Shown here: positions 13,601 through 25,700 of the stretch, piece by piece
How positions within the stretch are numbered: position 1 is the stretch's first letter
Layout of the letters: every line of letters begins with the position of its first letter
DNA from: Favolaschia claudopus
Taxonomy: Eukaryota; Basidiomycota; Agaricomycetes; Agaricales; Mycenaceae
NCBI GenBank assembly: GCA_037176885.1
Contig: JAWWNJ010000247.1
Location: 62,001-126,000, forward strand
Length of the DNA: 64,000 nt
Reading direction: 5' to 3'
Translations under genes and position numbers: made by a program
The notes under the pieces: model-generated
The model's input: the letters and a program-made list of their open reading frames with translations, nothing else
The model's database searches: none
What the model was told of the DNA's origin: nothing

Positions 13601-16592
13601 ATATGCACGAGGAGAATGCTTCGAATTCCCGACTGGGGCACCAGCGCGCACGCCCGCAAGGATTCCGCGCGCGCCGATAGGAGCAGAAAGCGCAGGCGGA
13701 TGCGGGGAGGATAGTCCTAATGCATTCCCACCAAGGATGCTGGAATCTGGGTTCTCCGGAGGAGGAGGATTGCGGAAAGAGAATGTGGGTGTTGAAGGAA
13801 AACCCTTCTCAGTTTCTTCCGTCTTCGTTGGCGCCTTGTTTGTTGGCGTTGATCCTGCTGCCAAAACATTGTTGAGCATCATGGTGGCGGGGGTTGGTGT
13901 TGACGCAAGGGGCGAGGAGCTGGTCGCTGATGGTGTCTGCAGTACATGTCCTACTTTCTATAGAAGTCGTCAGCAGCCAGCAGAAGGCAGAATCTGTAAG
14001 ATACGCACGGCCATCATCTCGACATTGACTGGCCAGAAGCGCAATGTGCGGTCCTTTGACCAGGTTATGAGCTGGAACGCGTTGCCATCTGAAGGGGGAG
14101 ATCAGCTCCAAGTCCACAAAGCAAAAGGAAGGAATGAGCACTCACCGTTACCCTTCCTCCATACAAACTCCTTTACAACATCCGTGTGACCCTCAAATAC
14201 CTCAACTGGCTCGTCCTCACCCCAACCTGCGTGCCCGAAGCTCTCATCATTCATCCCTGCCCATTCACGCCGCCGTTGCTCAGCTTCAGAATCCGAATCA
14301 TCCGAATCCTCCTTTCGCCGGCGTTTCCGGGCCTGCCGCCGTTGTTGGCTTGCTCCCGAACCAGCACGCATGCGAGTGGGCGAAGGTCCTGCGAAGGAGG
14401 CGCAAATCAGTTTCCCTTATGTTGGTGAAATTTCTAGACGAAGAAGGGATCCTACCGAAAGTGTACATGCCCAGGCCCGTTCCTCCGCGTTGAGGGAGAC
14501 TCAGAACTCCCCGTCCGAACGGTAGGTGACGAGCTCGCCAAACTGGATGCGAAGTCCGGATAGTATGAATAGGAATGTGTGCGGGTGGCTGCGGTCCACC
14601 ATAATTTCCATGGCGGGAAGCGTAATAACTATGGATTGAAGATGAACGAGAAAAAATAAAGGGATGAGAATGTATACTCACCCGTTGCTGTGATCTTGAA
14701 GATGATAGTCCGGTGCACAATCCGCACAACCCCAGGAGCCATGTGCCTGCTCGAATACTGTGAACAACACGCAGGGAGATCGAGTGCAAACAATCGCATA
14801 CACTGTAAAGTCCACCATCAGAGTCGCTTGAATTCACGGTTGCGCCAACGTCCCAGACCTGCACCGGGTCAACCAACATCAATAAATTAAAATGAGCAAA
14901 CCTTGATCTCGCCGTCTAACGCACAAGTAACAAGCTCGTCTTGAATTGTCGGACTCCAGTCTATCCCATATATCTTTGAACGATGGGCGCGGATTCGTGT
15001 GCGCGGGAGGGAACCTTTCTACAATATGTAGCTTTACTAGAGTGGCCCAAAACATCCCTTTCTATGACTCACCCTGCGGTCCCAAATCAGGACCTCACCG
15101 CCATGACTTGACGCAAGAACGTGCGGATCTTGTCGATTCCATTTGACCTGAGTGCCGCCAGCTGTTAAGCTTTGAGATTAGTTTGGCCAACTTTCCAATA
15201 AGATACTGGGGGCATTGGCACGTTCGAACTAAGCGGGGGACGCCTTCCCTGATGACTAAAATAGGGGGAAAAACTGACATACCATTGAAAGCACTGAGCC
15301 CAAAGACTGCACGTCCATCTGCGGCGGCGCGAAGATCCCACGCCCAAATCCACGAGTCGATACCTACAAGATAAAAACGGTGAATCGCAAATTGAGGCAA
15401 AATGGATTCGTGAATATTTTTTCACTTACCTGTGCTTGCAACAAGATCGCGCTCAGCCGGTGCTGGGTGCCAGTTGATATCCGTGATGGCACGATAGTGT
15501 GCATGCAGAACATGTGCAATCGAAGACGGCGCAGATGCTGTGGAGGCGACTGGAGTGTTTTTGCCCAGTTTGTTCTGCATGGGAGAGGGCGAGGAAAGTG
15601 ATGGACTGGAGGAGGGGTAGGAGGACGAGGGCAGAAGCAAATTCCAAATAAGCCTGTGGATCAGCATGTGAGTTCAGTAATGGGGACATACAGATACAGA
15701 AGTTGAAAACGCACAACTTCTCCGAGCTGGTGCTCACGACATACTCCGCCCTACTGACATGTGGATTCCATTGGACATCGGCAACATCCCATGTACCGCC
15801 TTGGGGGAGAAAACGAGGCACGTTGGTCGGGGATTCGAGGTCGATGATGAAGAGGCCGCGTCGCGCCGCAAGAACAATGTCGCGCGAGGTAGGGGAAATT
15901 GACATCTGCACAAATTCGGACACAAATCGTGGAGGAAGAGGGAGTTCGTCTCACATTGCCCACTGCGTCCCCCACCAGCGACTTCATGTCAATCTGCATC
16001 CTCACATGAAAGTTGCCTGCTTCCTCCGAGCTCTCCCCGGTGCCTGTGCCTTCACCTTCAAATGCTATCTTCCCTCTGGAACGACTTGGATTCGAAGAAC
16101 CGGAACCAGAAGCATTTTCGTCTGAACCAGAGCCTGAATTAGACGCGTAGGGCTCCTCTGGGTGCGCAGGGTAGAATAGGCGTTGTTTGCCGCTCTTGAT
16201 TGAGTGTAAACTGGTGGAGCCCCCTTCAAGTGGTGTCCAACTGGGTCTTCGGCGCGTAGGGTCGAAACCAATGGGTAGATTCGCGGCAGACCCGGAACCT
16301 GGGGTATTATTACCGACCCAAGAAGCGCGTCGAGTGCCCAGCGGCGATGGTGCAAAGTTAACTAGACTGCTACTTGAAGCCCATGTATTATTTTCACGGT
16401 CGTCTGGGCGCCGTGGCATGTGCCCTGCTTCCTCCTCGACGTTGGACGTTGAAGGGAACGATATATGTAGCTTATGATTCAAAGAAAATTGTCAGATCCA
16501 CTGCAGCATAGAGTCTGGACGATTTCTGGGGTATAGTGGAGGGAACTGAGTTTGGCAGCTGACGTCACGCTGCTGCCGTGATGATCGTCCAT
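10680..16592 (-). CDS. SEA3: WDR59/Sea3, SEA (GATOR2) complex subunit
   Basis: Very large gene with some 15 short introns. N-terminal disordered exons lead into WD40 repeats: GNFHVRMQIDMKSLVGDAVG, MSISPTSRDIVLAARRGLFI, GGTWDVADVQWNPHVSRAEY, ITDINWHP, WIWAWDLRA, VKWNRQDPHVLASSHGGEVL, KIYGIDWSP and GHTDVVKEFVWRKGNG, all close to WDR59 landmarks. An RWD domain follows (FIRVTFTFPKDYPHGVHP, then LISLKNRAFILRRLRALRER). A long serine-rich linker ends in a RING-like zinc module (CRNCSRPCTMPHCTICRLPV, then SRSCLRCLHVTHISCWRRFD and CPSGCGCVCD). In yeast and animals this protein is a vacuolar or lysosomal subunit that counters the SEACIT/GATOR1 brake on TORC1 and so reports amino-acid status. The start at 16592 depends on a 78-nt first intron whose phase fits; the true start may differ. 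The protein exceeds 1,500 residues, longer than the yeast or human homologue. Confidence 0.85.
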
Positions 16593-17205
16593 CGCAACAC
16601 CTTGACTTGGCCCCCTCCATGTCCTCCAAGTGCTCTTCGCTTCAACATTGCTGTAGTAGGACCCCTGCAAGTCAAAAATCCTCAAACTTGGCAGGAGTGG
16701 ACAGCTTGGACATGGCTCCTGATTCCCTTACAAGCAAAGAATTTTGTAGAGTACGAGCCAATCGGTCGAAGCGATACCAAGACGAGGATTGGATTCCGCA
16801 TCTCCTCAAGATTCCGGACAGAGGAGACCGCGTTCTGAATTCTAAACATTAGGTTATCTGAGATCTTCTACTGCTGTGTGTGTAGAATCAAGTATACAGT
16901 AGGATACCGTCGAAAGTCGACCCCAAATGATTCCTTTCCAGGATATTTACCGAAGTTCGATCCGCTTCTACGGATTTTCTACGGTGTCCACTTGCCGCCA
17001 GCGCGCCCAACAGAGCGCCCACACAACTATCACTCGAATCGATGCATCGTCCGCGCAACGAAAGCCCGCCAATCACTGCCATCAGCTCCTGCTTTGTCTC
17101 AGGCCAAAAAAGTGCCATAAAGCACCCAGGGGATAATGAATATGTGCCTCGCAGTCTAAGACTCTTCTTTCATGACGTTCACAGCGTCTTTTGGCGTCAA
17201 CTTTC
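16593..17205. promoter_or_regulatory. Divergent spacer, SEA3 (-) and membrane protein (+)
   Basis: About 610 bases with only short open frames on both strands and no recognisable domain. It must contain both 5' UTRs and promoters. An extra small 5' exon of either gene could be hidden here, since the SEA3 start was chosen only by splice phase. Confidence 0.35.
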
Positions 17206-20200
17206 ATGTCTCAACCCCATCCTAGAGTCGCATTTCATGCAGTCCCTTCCCCCTCCGCTCAAGACGCAGCATTTGACCATGAACTCGGCAATCTTGGGGC
17301 GGGACAGGACGCGTTGTACGACCCATATGCCCCCCACGTCCCCCTCCTCTTGCCTAATCGCGGGTCGCGCCAACCACAAACCATCTCGGTGTCTCAGGCG
17401 ACGTACCAACCGTTTGACCCACAACATCTATACACGGGACCCACGAGCAATGGGAGGAAACGGGACCCTTTTATGAGCCCGTCAGAAACGGATTTCCTGA
17501 AAACTCCGCTCTCCGCTCTGTTCCCTGACGGTATACCGAAGCCTCCTCGACGACAGCTATTTCGGTCATTCGAGGCACCTGAATGGGCGTACATTTTGAT
17601 ACATCTAACTTTCTGCGTATTGGCGTATCCAGTTCTGCTCGTATTCGTGGCAAGCAGATCCCAATGAAATTAAAGACGCATTTTAACCTGACCCTGAAGG
17701 TAATTGCAAACCACCGAACGATCTTCTGGAGTCGATTAGTGGTTGGTTTGGGATGTGGGGTCGTTGGTCTGGCGTTGGCGGCAAGTTTGACTCGTTTAGG
17801 TCCGTTTCATGCCACATTTCTGTCGTCAACTGTCTGATGTTTTTTTCCAGCCCAACGATATATGGAAGCTGCCAGTTTGTTCTTTGACAAGTATTGTGCG
17901 ACAATGTTGTTCTGACGAATGTGCCGTTTCATTGCAGCATGGGCTACACTCATACACCAGTCTCAAGCTCCTGGTGGTCCCGGAATGCGCATGAAAGATT
18001 TTGCGGATAACGCCCAATATCCGACCAGTCCTTTCAACGCCCTTCGTCTTTTATATCGCCGCTTATTTATTCGCAACACTGCTCGAAGTGCTCGAACAGT
18101 GCATCATGAGTGCGTTAGCTTTCTCTCGCCCTTTCCGGGGTCTGACAAATGTTCCAAAGCTCCCGCCCCTGGTCCTTGGTTATTGTAGCATTCTTAATAC
18201 TTGTAGTTTTGGCGGGGTCCTTGTCGTTTGTCTTTGGCCGAGTGGTCGCGATTGACGTTGCAATTGAGGTCAGCTTTCACCAGGGTTTGCGTCTGGGCTC
18301 AACCTGATGAAAGCTCAGCATCAAAGGAATAGATATTTCGAACTCGCCATCGCAGCAGACTCCAGTGAGTCAGATATCGAGCGGGCTACCCAGTTGGATC
18401 CAGCCTTCAATGTGCGTTTCCATCGAACATTGGTCATTTCTTGTAATCTGATGGTTGGTACAGGATTTCACTTTGACATGGACTTTGTCTCCGTTTTCAA
18501 GTCATGGCGGATTACCTCCCGCAGTCTCATTCCAGTACCAGAACGACACTGTCTATTTTGCTGAAACGGCTAAGGCTCAGCTCATCCCCAATGGCAGTGG
18601 ATTCGGTACATTCGATAGCAACACAACAGCGGCGTCCATCCAAACCTCGGACACCTCGCTGTCCGATAATTTGGGCGAGACTGTGAATGCGGGGGTTCTG
18701 CTAAGGTCAATATCTTTGTGGTTCTTACGTCGTTTGGGAAGCTGAACCCTTGAATAGATACCCCAGGTGGGGGATTCGAATTCGCTGCAAAAAGTTGGAA
18801 AACCCCGCCGCAATGTAAGCCTATTATGACTCACCCGAACAAACCGTTCTCACGATCCCTTAGCATACCACGCGCTGAAAGTGGATTGACTTATCTTTTC
18901 ACCCCGCGCGATCTTCTCCGAGACTTGTTCTCGTCTTTTAATCAAGATTTACCACCAAGCCTGGAACAATCGCTGAATGTGAGCAGCGTGATGCGTCCAA
19001 ACGATACATTCCCGAGTGCTCTCAATCCGGATGACATCGCTTCGGCAGGTTAGTCTCAACCAGACAAAAAATTGCACCAATCAATATTGAACGCCATCTC
19101 GTAGCAATCTTCTTCGACAATGGTGTCTCGGTTTCATTCAAATCGACACCCGTTTCAATGGGTATGTGTATCATCCCCAAACAGGGCAAGATGCTCAACT
19201 GGTGATGCAGGCGATGATGGCAAAGGATTCGTCTCAATCGAGTCCCTGCTTGTCAGATTGAACACAACTTACGCCCCGAACGGCACATTCCTTACGCATA
19301 ACGAAGTAGGCGTTCCAGACGTCACTGGTTAGCCCTTCGTGCTGGTATAACAGCGGTATCTCAATTACTTCTCATAGGACAAACCACATTCATCGCCCAA
19401 GACGCCGCTGTATGCTTAGAGCTGTACGAACCCTGGGTAGTCGAAACGTACAATAACAGCATTGGCGTCCCGACCAGTCTGCAAATCGTGAACAAGGGGA
19501 ACACAATCGTAGACTCGGATTTAACGCAATCTAAGGAGGTGAATATTGCCCCGCCTCTGACGGACCCGAAGATCAAGCGACATCTTGACTCGACGAATCT
19601 GTTCGTGAATCATATGTACCAAGCTCAGCATTCTTTGGTCTGACAGGATCTGCAGATCACTGGTTTACGATGTGGCTCACGGGAATAGTGCTAACCAGAT
19701 ATTGAAGGTTGGTTCTAGGCGCCAATGTTTTATTCGTGAAGCTGAAAATTGCGATAGGATAACGGCCGCGACGCGTTCTACGTGCCATCGCCCACTCTTG
19801 TATGTTCGCTGGCTGTAATCCTCGAACTATGATTCTGAAAGATCTGACTTCCAGGTATCTTACACTGGTGGCGAAGGTCCTCGAGGGTATCGCGAGCTTT
19901 CGGCCTACTTCTTTGAACAGAGTCGTGGCATGGCCGACGCCTCCAATGTCCTGACCTATTTTGCTGGGTATGTTCACTCTCCTCATATGAGTAATGTTGA
20001 TTCATTTCCATACCACGTTGATTAGCTCTGGCCAGGCCGTGGCTCGCGTATATCCGGATAGCGTCCTGGCAGAATCCAGGATCAACAACTTTGAAGCGGC
20101 CATCGTAATTGCGGCAATTTTCGTGCTTGGACTGGTCGCTGGTCTCTTTGTTCCGCGACTCCCGATGTCCGTTCCACGGCGTGGGTTCGAGCTGTACTCG

Positions 20201-20332
20201 TGGATGGCAGCGTTCTATGGACGCGAATTGGAGCTCGATCAGGTTGATGAGACGGATGGCCTGAAAAAACGAGTTGAGCTGAGCGATATAGAAAATCGAT
20301 TAGGAGAACTGAGGTTTCGATATGTATACTAG
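17206..20332 (+). CDS. Large multi-pass membrane protein, unknown function
   Basis: Start MSQPHPRVAFHAVPSPSAQD at 17206, a disordered cytosolic N-terminus of about 125 residues. The first membrane segment follows (WAYILIHLTFCVLAYPVLLV), then others from later exons (LVVGLGCGVVGLALAASL, FVFYIAAYLFATLLEVLEQC, WSLVIVAFLILVVLAGSLSF). A long, probably extracytoplasmic region comes next, with N-glycosylation-type sites (NDTVYF, NTTYAPNGTF, NNSIGV) and an exon reading GQTTFIAQDAAVCLELYEPW. One last membrane helix (AAIVIAAIFVLGLVAGLFVP) and a short tail end at 20332. About 800 residues by my splicing, with roughly a dozen introns. I do not recognise the family. The layout suggests a surface or endomembrane protein with a large lumenal domain. 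It converges on the HRP1-like gene, with 157 bases between the stops. Confidence 0.68.
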
Positions 20333-20489
20333 TGCATGTTGGACTTTGTTGGGAGGATGGGATTATCCGACATTTAACTTACTTTTATGGCTTACTTATC
20401 GTAGACCTACGTTGTCTAGATTTTCGTTTGGACTATTATGGATAGCACGATCACTAGATACTCTCCCCAAGAAAACAATCCGCGTTCTA

Positions 20490-22744
20490 TCATCTGGAAT
20501 ACGGATGGAAATTATGCTGTCCCCGATTAGTTGTGCGCGCCGGCCCCGCGCCGGTTGCGCCGCCCGCCGCGTTCATTACCATCCGGAAGTTTGGATTCAT
20601 GCGCATCCCGCCCATGTTCGCCATGCCTCCCATCGCACCCATCATCCCAGCACCACCCATGCCCATCCGCATCGCGTTCATGCCGCCCATACCCATATTA
20701 CCCATCCCGCCCATCCCATTCATATTCATCATCCCTCCCATGCCGTTCATCATATTGTTCATCCCGCCCATCCCACCCGCCATAGGATTGGATCCAGCAT
20801 TCATGCCGTTCATGCCCATCATACCCATGCCCCCCATACCCATCATGGCCATTGGGTTCATGCCCATATTCATCCCTCCCATCATGCCGGGCATTCCGCC
20901 CATCCCACCTCCCATCCCAACAGCGCCCATGGTGTTACCGCCACCGGCTCCTGCACCACCAGCAGCCATTATGCCAGAGTTCTGTCCTCCTGCTCCTCCC
21001 ATCTGGCGTGCCATTAGTTGCATTTGAGCCGGGTTGATGCTATTAAATGTCATGCTCTGGGCCTGCGTGCGCGAATCCCTTTCGTTTCCCCCTTCACGGC
21101 CACCTCCAGTTGTCCGCGCCTGATCACGCTGGCTTCGGGGTTGTGCCATCTTCACCTCAATCTAATGATATAGTTTAACCCAAAAAAAAATTGGGAAAGC
21201 GAAAAACCCACCTCTTTGTCATCAATCGTCAGTCCGAGTTTTCCAACCAACTGGTCGGCGTTAGTAGCATCTTCGAATGTAACAAAGCCAAAGCCCTTTG
21301 ACCGCCCTGACTCCCGGTCAACCATGACGGTTGCGTCTACAACTTTGCCGTCTAAACCAAAAGATACATGAGTCATAGAGTGAGTTGAAAAGATAGCACT
21401 AACAGATGGAGAAAAATTGCTTCATCGATTCTGATGTGGTCGTAGGAGACAGTCCACCAACGAAGTAGCGCGTATTCCGGAGGTGCTCTTCCCGAGGAAT
21501 GGCGCGTTTGGGGGTCGATCTGAATTTCATTCAGGTATTGTAACGAGAGCGAGTGCATACTTACCGACTTGCCATCCAAGAAATGTTCGCGCCCGAGGAC
21601 AAGTGATACTGAGGAGGGGTCCTCAAAAGTCATGAAAGCGAATCCACGCGACGTGCCGGAGGGGTCTCGCATTATCGTACAGGCGTCAACCTTTACAATT
21701 TGGAACCACGTAAAGATTGAACATGTCTCAAGCGGGCGATAAATACCTTGCCAAATTCAGAGAAGTAATTCCTTAGACCTTCTGTGTGCATGACGGAGCA
21801 AAAGGGAAAAAAAATGGTTGTGATTAGCGGTATGGAAAGAGTGTAGTGTAGAAGAGCACGAGTACCATCTGTTGTGTCCCAATTAAGACCGCCGATAAAC
21901 ATTTTGCTATGTGGATGACCGTAGGTGAAGAGCAGAGCAAGCAGAGCAAGCAGAGCGCGAATCGAAGCGAGCAAAGGTGTAGCGTAGCATAGTTAGAAAA
22001 GTCGAGAGGTGACCGAAGACCAATTGAGATAAGAGTGGTTGGAATACGAAGGTATTAGTATCGGTTTAGGATACGCGCAAGAAGCAAGAGACGACGGAAA
22101 ACCGCGAATAACGACGGGTAACAACGTAAGAAGTAAAACACTCCGGGATACGTGGTGCATAGAGAGATGATAGCTAGCAGCCAGCAACGACATGCATGTC
22201 GTGTGTGTGTGCAAGTGCAAGAACATATTCATCAGCGGAGAGGGAATAGCAAAGCTTACCCAGCATCATGCATCTCGGACGGCTTCTTCCCGAAAACAGT
22301 ATCCTCGGATGTGGATATGCTGTAGGTCGGGATACTGCTCGCATGCGTCGGAATTGCAGACGTGGACTGAATGCGTGATGGCTCTGGGCGCTGCTGCCTC
22401 TCCTGGCTGGGGGTCTGCTGATATGCAGAAAATTGCTGGGCAATTTGGGCAGAGTAAGACAAGGAGTTTGAGGACGACGAATTTGGAAGCGAAGCAGAGT
22501 TTGACGAAGCCGGGGCCGAGCCAGGTTTTGGAGGTAGACCATGGAAAGCTTCATGCTTGTTCGTTGTCTGTGTCGCTGGAGGGGTGTCGGGAACGGGTGT
22601 TATCGGTGTCTGAATGTCCGCAGGACCGACAATGTCAGCGTCGTCTTCGCCATAGATATCTAAGCTTTATAGTCAGCTCAGAAAATCAAAAGAATTCATT
22701 GGACGCTTGCCGCCGTAGAGGTCGTCGAGGGCTACCTTGGACAT
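20490..22744 (-). CDS. HRP1: HRP1/Nab4-like hnRNP with two RRMs and Met/Gly tail
   Basis: Exon 1 encodes only MSKVALDDLYG and uses a GC donor. Exon 2 adds a disordered Ser/Gln region ending FGKKPSEMHDAG. After a long intron comes RRM1 (KMFIGGLNWDTTDG; RGFAFMTFEDPSSV) and the linker IDPKRAIPREEHLR, then RRM2 (TRYFVGGLSP; KVVDATVMVDRESG; SKGFGFVTFEDAT). The linker is the hallmark of HRP1/Nab4 and related DAZAP1-type hnRNPs. The C-terminal exon (21155-20490) is dominated by Met-Gly-Gly repeats, about 120 residues with hardly anything but G, M, N and A, ending in an Arg-containing NFHPYSR. HRP1 shuttles between nucleus and cytoplasm and recognises UA-rich signals for mRNA 3'-end cleavage and polyadenylation. 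The tail is probably a low-complexity, condensation-prone segment (inference). Confidence 0.87.
21907..22255 (-). other. Unusually long intron of the HRP1-like gene
   Basis: GT-AG intron of about 349 nt between codons for HDAG and KMFIGGL, several times longer than the 45-70 nt norm here. Toward its 3' half it has a branch-point-like TACTAAT and then a long pyrimidine-rich stretch with a repeated GCTCTGCTT unit. It also holds a 16-bp perfect palindrome. No coding potential seen; a C-box-like CTGATGA near the donor lacks a convincing partner. Confidence 0.75.
22187..22202. repeat. 16-bp perfect palindrome in HRP1 intron
   Basis: ACGACATGCATGTCGT equals its own reverse complement. It adjoins a short (GT)n run on the plus strand. 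It could be a protein-binding site in DNA or a hairpin in the pre-mRNA; neither is shown. Confidence 0.85.
22660..22710 (-). other. GC-AG intron 1 of the HRP1-like gene
   Basis: Exon 1 is 34 nt (11 codons plus one base) and ends GGCG before GCAAGC; exon 2 begins ATATCTATGG. Joining gives YGDIYGEDD in the correct phase, whereas the upstream GT gives the wrong frame. The 51-nt intron is therefore a GC-AG intron. Confidence 0.7.
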
Positions 22745-25700
22745 GGTACGAGAGCAACCTGAGTCTGTTAGACAGCAGGGTGGCTGTGCAGTCCATCTGA
22801 CCTTTCAAACCTTTTTGGTCGAGACCCACGACGTACGTTGAACCCAGCCTCTTCGCGCAAGAAAATGGGGAATAGAATCCAGCTGCAAAGTGGCCGAGTG
22901 TGCGCCGAACGCGACATGCAACGCGTTGGACGAAAAGCAAGTCAACATATACGAAACGAAATTTTCAATTCGTTCTAGCCACCAGTCCTACTACGGTACT
23001 ACCGAGTACTGACTGACACCCGGGCCATTGACCTCTTCCCGATTACAAGGAGGCCTCTGAATCCCAGTTGAATCACTCCCTTAGCAACTTTCAGCAATTT
23101 TCTACAGTCGAACATCGGGAACGGCCCGGGAACTCAGGAAATAAATCGCGATCACGCGACAGTGGCCGACGCGTCATGCATTCAGCGTGTCAAGCAGATT
23201 GGAATTCAAAGAACAGGCTTTCATGCGTCTGCATCCGGCAAATGACAAGAATTATGTACTCCAAACCGCTCAGATAGTGCTCAGTTGACATTCACCAATG
23301 CTGGCTACTCATTCTTTCGCCCAGACACGTCTGGCCTGCGATTCACTAGGGGGGGAAGCGTCGGATGCTAAACTATTCTGAGTGGGTAATGACATACCGA
23401 GCTAAGCTGTATCACAGACGGTGACCGGTGACCGACCACATGCATCCTCTGGCGGCCGGCGCCATTCCGAACTTGTCTATAGTTTTCCCCCCGACCTGCC
23501 ACAGTGACGAGAATCCTGTCAGAGCAGAAGACTGAGTCTATTTCCGACGCGGAGTTCCTGCAGTGTACCCAGGTAAGTACTCAATACTCAGCCTCTGTGT
23601 CTTACCTTATGACCGGAAACAAGTTGACGATGTTCTCTGGCAGAAAGAAAAACCTTCGAACGACGAAAAAAATCTGAACGAGAGAACAGGGTCCTACGGT
23701 GTTCAATCTAAATAGTGTGAATTCGAAGCAACTAACACGTCCTGCCAGCGGTACAACAAGCAAGCCCACGCTGAGTTGAACTCTACAATATCGAGCACCC
23801 GCCGGCAAAGGCTGATTCAACGATCTCTCGTTTTCATTTTCTAAATTGAATTGACAGTTGTACGATTGATCATGTCAATTCTTGCACCGTGTTTTCTCCC
23901 TTGGTCTGTGGGGACACATATTGCAGCGCAAACCTTGTCGACGTCTTCAACCTCCGTCGGAACTGCGATAGACGTTTGAAACTGGACAGGGCGGCAATCC
24001 ACCAAGCTGCGTCGACAGAATCCGAACATTTGCTGTCTGTTCAAGCTCGTACTCCCCGGGCCCAGTGCCTTACGAGTGTTTCTCGCTATTCATCCACTGC
24101 CGCTCATAAAGGTAAGTTAAACATATTTTTCTACCCGAGATGGATTCATTTCGAGATGATAAAGTTCAATTGAACGCGCATTTATGAACAAGCCAGGTGA
24201 AGTCCCGATGTTCCGCAAACGAAGGTAGGAATACGATGTTCAAGATATACAACAAGGGCTCGGGCTGTACTTTTCTCCACCGCGTCGACCGCGCTGATAC
24301 TGTATGCTTAGAGTCTCGTTACGAGACTAGACGTACTACAGGAATCTGAATTGTGGCCGAACTCACCTCACCACTTGTGTTGAAAAAATAGAAAACGGAG
24401 ACCCGCAGCGGCGAGGATATCTCAGTTGAACGAACTCCTGGCTCGCTCACGATTCGCGCAGGATATATCAGCTATCTGCGCGTTTATCGCTGTGCGAACC
24501 TGAACCCGGGCTATTGTTTTTTAATGTGCAATCGGCGTGGCGGAGACACTATGACGACGGACCTAAGTTGAACTGGAGCGACGAGCCTATCACTGCCTAT
24601 CATCGCTTCGCTTCACTGGCAGGCGACGCCGCCCTCGAGTCGCGTATCAAGCCCCCTGGGGTTTTTCCACTGAAAATTAAAGACATATAACACTACGTCA
24701 CAGACCGACGGTGACCGACCGATAGAATCAACAATCGATTTCGTGAATGTCAACAGAAAATAGCAGACTCGGAATAAGCAGCGGGTCCTGTCCGGAGACT
24801 TGCGAGCGTTATGGGCGTCAAGTGGAAATGAATGAAATATTAGAATCTCGAAGAACTCATCCCAATACCGGAAGAGCTGTAGAGAGCCATATGGATTGGC
24901 TTGATGTTGACCCACAGTTACTCGTCGCTTGGGATGGTACGTATGACAACGTACGTAGGCGGGGTGTCTCGGAGAGTAGCCTAGAGCCCGTACTTTCCCG
25001 CGCCCGCCGCCCTCACCGCCTAACTTCCTATAGAAAAGTGCAGAATGGAGAGCCGCTTGTGTTCGGTTAAGTCGCTTGAGGTTGAAAGGTTAAACCATGT
25101 ATCAATTCTCTCACAAACGGCTCATTACCCCATGAAAGGGTCGGAAGATGAATTCGTCGATTGTTCAATTAAATCTCCGTCACTTTCAACGGAGTCCAGC
25201 ACTTGACCCGAGAGTATCAACGGCGAAATTCCGCATACGAGATGGCTTGAACGGCAAAAGACTCGGAGACCCGAAAGTTATCGAGTTGCTCCATGGATGT
25301 TTCGAGCGGCGATCAGGTTTAAGCGGGGGATCCGTTGCTTGGCTCGTGAAAAATTCGCGCGATCGCGGATAGGTTGAGTCCAACGACGGATAGTCGACGG
25401 ATGAGGGGAAAGGCTGGGAAAGGGCGAAACAAAAAGGTCAAGCGTGACACGAACTGCCAAGAAGCAGACAAACGCCGCAGCAGTAAAGCCTATGTGCCTG
25501 GACGTAGTCGATTTCGTGTATTGAACATAATCGAATTTGCGGGACGCAGACTCTTACGCTTTCAACCATGCGGTTAGCACGATCGATGCGGACGGTTAGC
25601 ACGATGCGGAGCGGAATATGCGCCTGTAGAGTACAAGGGCTCACATGCACAGATGAGAACGTACTGCGGCTCACGAGTGACTTTTGCATGCACGGTTTCT

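Noticed and set aside
13178..14189. Plus-strand 218-codon frame opposite the SEA3 linker
   Set aside because: Antisense shadow of a Ser/Gly-rich coding exon.
20322..21027. Plus-strand frames of 231 and 164 codons rich in His/Pro or Ile/Pro
   Set aside because: They are exact antisense shadows of the Met-Gly-Gly tail of the HRP1-like gene; the composition follows from the repeat.
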